A stretch of DNA of 64,000 nucleotides. Source: Paramacrobiotus metropolitanus (taxonomy: Eukaryota; Tardigrada; Eutardigrada; Parachela; Macrobiotidae). The stretch covers positions 1,674,001 through 1,738,000 of the forward strand of contig NW_026570236.1 of the NCBI RefSeq assembly GCF_019649055.1. The letters run 5' to 3'. A model generated the notes under the pieces. That model ran no database searches. It had not been told where the DNA came from and saw nothing but the letters and a program-made list of their open reading frames with translations. Both the position numbers and the translations under genes were made by a program. Of the stretch, positions 35,314 through 43,925 are shown piece after piece; within the stretch, counting starts at the first letter, position 1; every line of letters starts with the position of its first letter.

Positions 35314-36220
35314 CTAAAATAAATTCGTCTAAGCCTTGCACGGTCAGGCCTATTCGCTAAAAACCTGTTGCGTTGCGTACTGTTCATAGTGTCTGTTTTC
35401 TTGCGTTATGTAGCGGGGTTACATCAGCAGATGACCGTAAATACTCTGGTGATGCAGATTATCGTAAGCGAGGTCTTCGAGTTTCTAGCTAGCTACCCTA
35501 GGTTCTGACCCATGTCAGCCGACTGGAAAATTTTCATCTGCTACTAATACTTTGATTTGCGCTGAATTTAGAATATCGTTAATCGGCGCTATTAACCCTT
35601 TGCCAACCACACGACGGCGGTCGTCACGGCGCAGGAAACTAAAAGAAACTAATGAATCTAAGAAAACTAAAAATACATGGCTAACCATAAGCAGAAATAA
35701 GATGCCTAAGAAAAATTATGACGGATTAGCACAATGACTCCTTAGTCTTTGCGACAGCTCGGCTTTGCGACAGGCGTCTGTTTGACTCCTTAGTATCTGT
35801 CGGTCGACGGATTTCTGTTGACAAAATCTTTGTTGGTGGTCACCAACATTAAGTACTACGCACTGGAAACATGCACGCTGTAACAAAGTATACATACGGA
35901 AAAATGGAAAATCCGTAGATTTAAAATCCGTAGCTGATTCTGTAAATCCGGAGAATGCGTAAGGATTTTTTTGTTAATCGTCGCAAATAACGAAAGACGC
36001 GAGCGCATAGTTAGACTAGCAAAAAAAGTTTCCTCATCTTTTGGCCGAGACTTTGTCCACCCGGTCAGTTTAATTTTCTCAGCAACCGGTCAGTTCGATT
36101 CGTCATATCAGCCAAAAAGAAGGCAAAACACTGACGGTTAAAATTCCAAAAGTTCAGCAAAAGTAACAAACTTCTTTCGCCCGTGGTTGTCCTGCAGCGA
36201 CTGCGATATGGTGTCCTTCT
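35314..36220. other. Stretch upstream of SMYD copy 2
   Basis: I searched this region for the missing MYND exon (CxxC pairs with WxxHKxEC context) and did not find it. No other gene is recognised. Confidence 0.4.
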
Positions 36221-36802
36221 TCATCGACCAGTTTCTTTGTTCCCGTCTCCGGCCCCAAGGTCCGTATATTTCGAAAGCTGCGGCCATAAAGTTCTATCTT
36301 GGCTGAAGCCACGCGTGTAGCTGGCAGAAAGGTTAACGCTTCCGGCAGAAAGGTTTACACATCCGGCAGAAAGGTTAACGTGGCGCCTTTGATCGTAAAC
36401 CATTAACCCGTAAACCTTTCTGCCGGCTACACACGCGCACTTTGCGAGCTTTTTCGTTTCGACCAGCTCCGTTGCGGCGCCGGCGTTGACGACAGTACGT
36501 TCAATATATGACGCTGCCAGGGTGTCCACACATATGTTACGTTTATTCCAAGAGGCTTACCACGTTCCCACGGGATAAGCGTGACGACGTCCGGTTTTAC
36601 TATGTGATATCGATAAACCCTTCGGATCCATTCTTGCAGGAAAACCGCCGGTCGTTAAACCACGAGTAAACTCTCCTGCGATACCATCATGTCTGGGCAG
36701 TCGTCCAGCGGATCGCTGGCACCGTGTTCCATGTCTACCAAATTCTTCTACCCACCCGCCGCATTTACAGAAGTGCGGGCCACGATTGGGGCTCCTAACC
36801 AA
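36221..36802 (-). pseudogene. Retroelement remnant (C-terminal domain found next to reverse transcriptases)
   Basis: 36557-36802 encodes a Cys/His block (HFCKCGG, HGTRCQ) followed by SAGRLPRHDG, and 36221-36529 encodes DTLAASY, NAGAATELVE and a late DLG-x-GNKETGR. These short blocks, in this order, resemble the C-terminal region of RT-encoding retroelements common in invertebrate genomes. This is my recollection, not a search. A stop and a frame change separate the two parts, and a foldback repeat sits inside the second. I see no RT domain upstream. Confidence 0.5.
36308..36440. repeat. GGCAGAAAGGTTAACG direct and inverted repeats
   Basis: Three direct copies of (C/T)GGCAGAAAGGTT(A/T)AC at about 36328-36382 and one inverted copy at about 36413-36427. 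The outer left copy with ACGCGTGTAGC and the right copy with GCTACACACGCG form an imperfect inverted repeat of about 28 bp. It interrupts the retroelement remnant. Confidence 0.65.
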
Positions 36803-37056
36803 AGCGCGACGCTAGTTTGGTAGTCGATGTTTTTCAGCAAATACACTATGACATTGTGCATTTAGCAGTATCTTATTATTATTAGCGTAGCGGCAATTCA
36901 GTATTAGGATTATGTCGTGCTTATTTCAAAATGTCTGCGCTTGCAGAAGCATTATTTTACGTCATACTTATCGATTACCCACATTAATATTAAAGAGAGC
37001 CCGAAAAGTAATGACGGGGAAAAACTAGTAGACCTACGCCGTTAAATGGAAAATTT

Positions 37057-37123
37057 CAGTAACATATTGTATGGACAAGTGTCAAAAACCTTTGCCACTA
37101 CTTGTCCATACAATATGTTACTG
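37057..37123. repeat. Perfect 24-bp inverted repeat with 19-nt loop
   Basis: 37057-37080 and 37100-37123 are exact reverse complements (start CAGTAACATATTG). The arms could form a stable RNA hairpin. No gene is adjacent. Confidence 0.85.
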
Positions 37124-37703
37124 CGGGCCGATACGTTTTTGTCTACGATCTCGAAAGTCAGCTTCTTTGGATATTTGTGATGCCAATTCTTAAAGCACTG
37201 TAGGTTCTAATCCTGCATTCGGCCAACTAACCAAATTAGAACGTCTAGGCTGCATATTCGCGACATTGGATATCAGATGCAAACAAGAAATAAACAACGG
37301 GAACACAACGGAAAATATTATGACAACCACGTTATATCTACACCCATTATTCAAAAACTGAAACACCTGCAGCATATTTCCTATAAGTGATCATCAATTC
37401 CTATTCAAAAAGTATTAATCGTGATTCGTCATCCGCCATGCCGGCTGCCATCGCTTGAATGGTCGGCAAGCGGCATAAGCGAATAACGAGGGAATATATC
37501 TGCGACGTGCCTTCCATAACCTGTTGGTGATATTCCATGGCGGCAGCGCTCAGGACCTCGTTCGGGCTCTGCGCCGTCAGCACACGCGGTTCCTCCATCT
37601 GCGTAACGGTGTTGGAGTTATTAACGCTGCCTAAGGATTCTCGCAGGATTCGCATGATTTCTTGAAGATGCAGCTTCTTCTCGTAGGTGTACCTCTGCCT
37701 GGA

Positions 37704-39306
37704 CTGCAGCAGGGCAGGGGATAAAAGGTGGCAGTGGCACCTGCCACTGGCATCTGCCACCGGCAGTGGCAGTTGCCACTACGCGTTATGGCAAGCGATT
37801 AAACGTGGCAACTGTTAGAAATTAAAATATTGAAGGAAGCCATAACTTTTCTTGTATTAACAACTCAAAATCCCTTAAACTCTTGAAGGCATTCATGTGC
37901 ATGGTCCACGTCAAGTATGATGAACCCTGATTATAAAAAAACATTCTTAGTGCGACTTAGTACAAGGGATACCGAACCGAGTGCGCACCGATTGTTCCCC
38001 AGGATTTGTTCAAAAAAAAACGAAAACAAACAGAACAAAAAATTTTGCACACCGACCACATCTGTAGTACCTACAAACTACAGCACAGATACTGAGATAC
38101 ATAAAGAATCATAACCATACGCGCTTTTTGTTTTCCACAATCAAGCGCAGGCCATTTTTACCTTTTCGCTGTCATACAGTCTGTTGGGCGTAACTGAAGC
38201 CTTTGAGGAGTTTAAGCCGGTGTTTAGCACATCAATGCGGCAGCATGCGTCAATGGATAAAGCCGCTTGCAGTTCAGCTTGCACCGCATCCGCCGTGCCA
38301 ATGGAGTCTGGCTCCTACAGACAAAACATTTTCTAGCTTTTAAGACTTATAAATTTTTGAAGTTTCTTGCGCTTTTTGCGTTCGAACGCAAAAAGCGCAC
38401 GAAATCTAAAAACCCTAAGAATTCTAAGGAGTTCCCAGAACTCTTAGGGTTTTTAGGTTTTCATAGAATTTTTCAAGAATTCTATGAAAATTTGTTTATT
38501 TTTAGAAAGCCTAAGAAATTCAAGAAACTAAGAAATCTAAAATTAAGAAGAACCTAACATAACGATAAAAATGAATAAAACCCGTTAACGATGAAAACGA
38601 ACAAGTTTGTCTCCGACTTTTAGTAGTCAGACTCAGCCCTACGGCCGCGAGCCTGTAGCCCAACAGCTTTAAACACTTTTGCCACATCAGTTTCTTGCGT
38701 TACTCACAACTGATGCGAAAACCTGAACGATACTGTCGATACACAACGAAGTTTTTGTATTTTCGTCGTTTTTATGACACATACCGGACCGACGGGACCT
38801 TAGTCAAAACGCTCGTTTTAAGCCGCGCTCATCAAGCGTGACAGATTAGTTAGTTTAGCTTTCAGAATGTGTCATGACAAGTCATCCAAAATCAAACGAT
38901 TGCTGGAGATCGCCAGTCATGCACGAATGGAACGCTTTTACAATACCGTCGCATTACCGCGCTTCGATCGTGAGCGACACTGATTCTGAGAGTATCTGCG
39001 ACAGTTTCTTCTGCTAAATAGCGATTGCAGCACTCATTTAATACTGCATGGAAGGCGCGGAAACAAAACTCAGCTGGGGTGTACGTCCATAGCATCCATA
39101 GTTCTATAGAGTCGATCTGTGAAAATACGAAAATGCTCTCCCTAGAACTTATCGTTGGATGGCAAAATTGTCTCAAGATGATTCGGAATTTTAATAGGTT
39201 GCCATGCTTTATCGCTTGCCAGAACGCGTAGTGGCGACTGCCACTGCCGGTGGCAGTTGCCAGTGGCAGGTGCCACTGCCACCTTTTATCCCCTGCCCTG
39301 CAGCAG
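37704..39306. mobile_element. Non-autonomous TIR transposon (1585 bp) with 9-bp target duplication
   Basis: Terminal inverted repeats of about 100 bp start GGCAGGGGATAAAAGGTGGC at 37713 and end with the complement at 39297. They are flanked by CTGCAGCAG at 37704-37712 and 39298-39306. The TIRs are filled with TGGCAGTGGCA-type short repeats. Target duplications of 8-9 bp suggest hAT- or Mutator-like mobilisation; I cannot decide which. No transposase motif is seen inside. A minus-strand open frame at 38892-39425 crosses the right TIR and is not recognised. Confidence 0.8.
38368..38399. repeat. Perfect 32-bp palindrome inside the TIR element, with neighbouring hairpins
   Basis: TGCGCTTTTTGCGTTC and its exact complement abut. 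Two further foldbacks follow at once: one built on AAAAACCCTAAGA and TCTTAGGGTTTTT (about 38409-38457) and one on TTCATAGAATT and AATTCTATGAA (about 38459-38489). Confidence 0.85.
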
Positions 39307-39498
39307 CATGGCTTGTTGGCGCTGGTAAGTGTCGCGGAGCTGCTGCATGGCTTGCGGTGAACAAAGATTACCAAAGAGTCTCGAAAGGTCGTCACTTCCG
39401 GCCACCTCGTTGTCGATCGCAGCATTCCAAACAGGATTAATAGTTAGTAAAATCGCGCTCGCCAGGACACTTAGTCGGACAACCTGTGCCATTTTCAT

Positions 39499-40341
39499 GA
39501 TTAAACTTGGCAGTTACTATTTTGTGCTAAGAGAATTTGTAGTTGACTGATATCTGTTTACTAGCAAGCCAAATTGGTGGTACGTAGTTATCAGCGTGAA
39601 CTACCGCATTTAGGCAATGGTTTGACAAATGACTAGGTTGACATGAATAGCTTACCGAGATACTTACATTCAAGAGTTAAGGCGGTGATTGCATAGAATA
39701 ACAGGATGCGTATCCTGGGTCCGTATTCGTAGTGCTTAGATTACGCTCACTGCTTACACAATAACTTTTTCGTGATCTTCGAATCAAAATAATTTGTCGG
39801 AAATTGAAATTTGTGGTTAAACTCGTTTGTTAAATTTCCAACTCCCGTAAGTCGCGCGACCAAATGTCAGGTAACGAAACGGTTGTGCAGGAAAAGGGAG
39901 CAGGTATTAAAATCAAATTCTGCTTTGGAACTACTGTATAGCAGTATTCACATTCAACGGTTATTCAACAGCAAGTTTCTTTTAGTAAGTGCTGCTGTCA
40001 TTTCGAAATAAACTTAAAGCGTTTCTTTTGTTAGAGTGAATTACGCAGTTATATAACCGGATTTGTTGTAATTTGGAACATTTGTCCGGACACGTGCCCT
40101 CTTGTTACAGATGCGAGACGCGAGTACATTATATTCGTCGCACAAACGCGTGACTACAGATAGTCCGGCAGTATACTGTAATTTTGTTCATCCTGACTAT
40201 CATTAAATATTTATGATAGTCAGTGCATTAACGGCGCTAAAGCCTAAATACATACGAACTTTGCGGTTTGGTAGCTTGTTCATTATAGTTAAATCCGACG
40301 TGATATCGAATTAGTTAGTTCAGAGTTTATTTCTTGTGAAC
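39499..40341. other. Divergent intergenic region between two secreted paralogues
   Basis: The genes at 39498 (-) and 40342 (+) are divergent, so this interval should hold both promoters. I see no clear core-promoter element and no gene. Confidence 0.4.
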
Positions 40342-40857
40342 ATGAAAAAATCGAGCGTAGTCCGTGTCGTGGCCATCGCGCTTTCACTTGGCTGTGCTTT
40401 TAGCGGCAAAGAGGACGCAGCTACCGGTAGCCTTCCAAATTTCTTGGGCGATGTTACCGTCAATGCCCAACCGAATCCCATTTCTCTTCCAGAACGGCTG
40501 CGTCAGTATTTAACCGGCCCCGTGCCTCTGTACCGCTTGTCACCACAAATTATGCAGCAAATCCGCGCAGACGTCCAACGCGAACAAGCCGGACTGCGGG
40601 AAGCCAAGGACAGAGAAGCGTTCAAGAAGCAGCTGGAGAATGAGGCGACCATTCAAAACTACTTCGATTCCCAGAGCGGCGCCAACGATACAAACAAGAC
40701 ACGGATGGCGGAAATGCGCTGGCTGTTCGAGCAGCGCCGGAACGAGGTTGAACGCCTGCAAAATGCGGAGGCCATCAAATATCAGCAACCGGCGATGAAA
40801 AAAATGGTGCTAGTAGAGGAAATAACGCCTTGGGCTTTTCGATATAATCTGTCTTAG
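40342..40857 (+). CDS. Small secreted coiled protein, MQQ family member 2
   Basis: Single-exon ORF of 171 codons from ATG 40342; the frame is open two codons further to a GTG. Residues 5-22 form a hydrophobic signal-peptide-like segment. It then shares with the 11822 gene the blocks ATGSLPNFLGD, LRQYLTGPVPLYRLSP, MQQIRADV, KKQLENEATIQNY and LQNAEAIKYQQP, so about 130 residues are alignable. The last 20 residues differ (ending FRYNLS). The function is unknown; the charged helix suggests oligomerisation. Confidence 0.78.
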   Translation: MKKSSVVRVVAIALSLGCAFSGKEDAATGSLPNFLGDVTVNAQPNPISLPERLRQYLTGPVPLYRLSPQIMQQIRADVQREQAGLREAKDREAFKKQLENEATIQNYFDSQSGANDTNKTRMAEMRWLFEQRRNEVERLQNAEAIKYQQPAMKKMVLVEEITPWAFRYNLS

Positions 40858-41938
40858 CCGGGGATGGGCAACAAGATGCAGGTAGAGGCAATAATGCCGC
40901 AGCAGCAGTTTCGGGCTTTTCGATATTTACCTTCTCACCTTTGATCTTCTTATACGTTGCCTGCGACGTGATGGATCCCGATTAATATTACAGTTTTCTA
41001 TGTCGAAATGGGCAGTAACTATGATATTAAATTGGTTTGATTCTTCAGTGAGTTGCTCGGATAAAGTTTGTTTTGTGGTTTTCGTTTGGTGCTTACTGAT
41101 TTGCTTCACACATCTTGTTTCAAGGGAAGCATGTGGTGGTAATGTTCGAGCTGGCATCGGTGAAATGTAAACTTATGTAAATCACAGAATTTTGAAAAAC
41201 GGCAATGAAAAAGGTGTCTGTTATATATATATAGTTTCTGCCGGAAATGCAGTTATGTACTCTGTAGTTACTTAATAGGGAAGTAGCCCGGTGCATAAGG
41301 TGTTAAATGTGTTCACATGCACTGAGATTTTTGATAAGCATGTTTTCATAGAAACTTTTGGATCTACTTGCAGTTTTCGTTTGTGCGCGCAACATCTCAC
41401 CAACCGGATGTTGCGCGCACAAACGGCTGTCACGCCAATGCATTCAAATGATTTGACTATAAAATGAAGAATGCAGGAATTTGTTTTCGAGTGCGCGAAA
41501 GCAGATGTGCTCGGGCATGTACATGTAGCATGCACTACATTTTCTATATAGATATAAATCCGGGCATTGCGTTGCTACTTGTATGTTACACAACTAAGAA
41601 CCCATCTATATAAGTTACGCCATGGCCGAACCCACAATAATGCGATTTGCTGCCGCGCAAATTAGATCTATGCATGTGTGAGGGCGGTGCCAAAAATGCA
41701 TACTCGTAAGGGCCTTAAGTGAATGTGTGGCAATCCCGCCTCTTGCTCATTTTTGGACCTAGCATATATGGCGTGCATCTACGATGCAGCGAACACTTGC
41801 CCGTTTTCCTAACCCATGGGCAAATTTTCCGAAATTTACTGGGATGCAAAAATATTCGAATTTCTTTGTAGTTTTTAAAATCAGAACTCTGGACTTGCAA
41901 AAGCAAGGTTTTAAAAATTTTAATATTTTAAAGTGAAA
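40858..41938. other. Intergenic stretch with a hairpin
   Basis: No gene recognised. A perfect inverted repeat of 19 bp lies at 41378-41396 and 41407-41425 with a 10-nt loop. An (AT)n run is near 41222. One terminus of the Harbinger-type element may lie here, but I could not define it. Confidence 0.4.
41378..41425. repeat. Perfect 19-bp inverted repeat
   Basis: CGTTTGTGCGCGCAACATC and its exact complement, with loop TCACCAACCG. It is GC-rich and likely to form a stable hairpin in RNA or single-stranded DNA. It could be part of an element end, but no second copy is seen in the window. Confidence 0.85.
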
Positions 41939-43925
41939 ATGTCCGCTCACGATATGGTCTCGACGGATTCGTTTTTCTATTTCACCGACCCAAAAAGACC
42001 GGGACAAGTGTTTGCGATAAAACGCAAAGAAACTGCACCAGTAAGCGATAACGCTGCAGCAGGAGTATCAGCGGCCAGTTATCAAAAAGCCTTTATGAAG
42101 TCTTACCAGCCAGTCAGCGCGGCCACGGAGTCTGAGCTGGTTTCCCAGCCGAATGCAATGCTAAATATCTTGCCCTCTTGTACCAATGGGCTTCCGCGAG
42201 ATATCTTAATGGGTCTGGATGATGTGATTACAAACCTTGAGCCTGGAAACCCGGCTACGCCTGGAGATCCGGCTGAGCCAGAAGAATTGGCTGACGAGGA
42301 AGAATTCACGGGAACGCAAGGTAAAAGAAAACGGAAGCGGATGCCCGCCGATGAGAAGACGCTAATAAGGCTGAAAGCCGTCCTCGAAAAAAACCCTTTT
42401 GATTATCCTGACAAGTCGGTAGAGCGCAGAGAAGCATGGATCGCGGCCGTGAAATTAGCCAACGGGGACGACAACATTCCTGTTAAGGAGGCAGATACGG
42501 TCGCTCTTAAAGCAGTGGTGCAGAGACATCTGAAGGTGTTTAAATCCATTGATAACGAGGATCGCCCAACCGGGACGGAACGAGATCTCGAAGTGTTTGA
42601 CGAATACATGCAGGTAAGCGCAAAAGCTCCCAGCTGACTTCTCATTCATATCTTTAACGCCGTAAAATCAGTAGTGTAAATATCAAAATTCGCCAGCCGG
42701 ATATCCAGGCTTGTCGATTTTTTACTGTTTTCTATTATTCTTTAGTGTCTTTTAGTTTTTATGGCATATACGGTATGTTTGGCTTTTTAAGCTTTACAAA
42801 ACAACAAATTTAGGTATCAAAAAAGGATCTATAAGCAGCCGGTTATCCAGGCGTATCTCCTTTCATCTTTTCTAAAATACTATAAAAGTTCACATTTTGT
42901 TTTACTAGGTGATGGAGCAAATTACCAGTTATAAGGATTCAGCGCCTCTTGCTGTTCGCAAACCAGAAAAGGCCAAAAAAGATGCAGCCATTTCATTGCG
43001 CGCACGAGCCACTAGACTAGCGATGACGAGCGGGATCTCGTTGGAGAAATTTGGCGATTTGTTGACTGCTGAAACAAGTGGCTACGATGGTGACTTTGAG
43101 AATGGTGACCTGGAAGAACGCTGCGATGAAATGCACTTCGACAGTACGTTGAAAAATTTTGACTTCATTTTCATCTGAGGTCAAGTATTTCAATTTTGTC
43201 GTGGTATGAGCAAATTAGCAACTGTCCTTCTTTATTTCTGCAGGAGACGACCTTATTAAAATCAACAAGGATGGTCAGTTGAGTCTTCTACGACGTTTGA
43301 AGAGATCGCCAGGCAATCCGGCTTAGAAGACAGTCTTCAAATGCGGGCTGTCAGTGAAGCTACTCCAGGTGCTAACTCAAGCTTAATCAGAACAAACTGT
43401 GAAACAACAAAAAAAGCCGGAAAGCCGGCTGGTGTTAGAACACCAAAGAAGTCACCATTTAAAGGCATTAGAGATGTGGCAGAGGCTGCTCGGAGGAAGG
43501 CGACACACCTCCGTGGGAGCAGGCAGCAGTTAGCAGCGCTAGCTGGAGGCTTGCAGTCCGCTGTGGAAAAAATGTCAGCAGGCGATCAAATTAGTTATGC
43601 TATGGAGAAACAAGAGCGGGCCTTAGATCGGGCTGCGGAAAAGGAGAGGGTCGAGGCAGATCGCGCAGAAAGAATCCAAAAGGATAAAGAAGACCGGGCT
43701 GAAAGGGAGCTGATCCGACAGCAGCAAGCAGAAAAGGAAGAAAAAGATCGAGCCGAAAGAGAGGCTGTCCGGAAGCAAGAATTAGAGCGATTCAAAATTG
43801 AAATGGAGCAGCGCGGAAAAGAACAAGAAAAACGGTCAGATGAGATTAAAACGTTAATTGGTTTTATGGGTGATTTGATTAAGAAGCCTAAAAAAACTAA
43901 AAAGTCTGCGCAGAATACAGAATAA
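41939..43925 (+). CDS. Harbinger-associated Myb/SANT-like protein with coiled-coil tail
   Basis: Exon A 41939-42613 (ATG 41939, donor CAG|GTAAGC) joins exon B from 42909 in phase 0. Exon B probably ends at 43143 (A|GTACGT), and exon C runs to 43925. Exon A ends with a basic patch (GKRKRKR) and a helical block (DEKTLIRLKAVLEKNPFDYPDK..RREAW) that resembles the Myb/SANT-like second protein of PIF/Harbinger transposons, which binds element ends and brings in the nuclease. Exon C encodes a 120-residue charged coiled coil. The B-C junction is uncertain: the clear frame of exon C (FEEIARQSG) is closed upstream at 43257, so either a weak acceptor inside 43260-43290 or an indel is involved. Exon A contains two copies of the 17-bp motif, read as EPGNPATPGDPAEPE. 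Confidence 0.7.

Larger units (their letters stand above)
37401..39498 (-). pseudogene. Small secreted protein, MQQ family member 3, split by a transposon
   Basis: The N-terminal part runs from ATG 39498 to 39298: a hydrophobic segment (residues 4-20) suggesting a signal peptide, then a MQQLRDTYQRQQ block. The C-terminal part is 37401-37703, with YEKKLHLQEIMRILRESLG and a further helical stretch. Both parts are in the same frame, and the break coincides with a 9-bp target duplication around the element at 37713-39297, so one ORF of about 167 codons was interrupted. The MQQ block links it to the genes at 11822 and 40342. In its present state the N-terminal frame stops soon after entering the element. 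Confidence 0.7.

Noticed and set aside
37713-37760. ATG at 37760 as the start of a separate gene 37401-37760
   Set aside because: The first 16 codons are transposon TIR sequence; the rest continues the frame broken at 39298.
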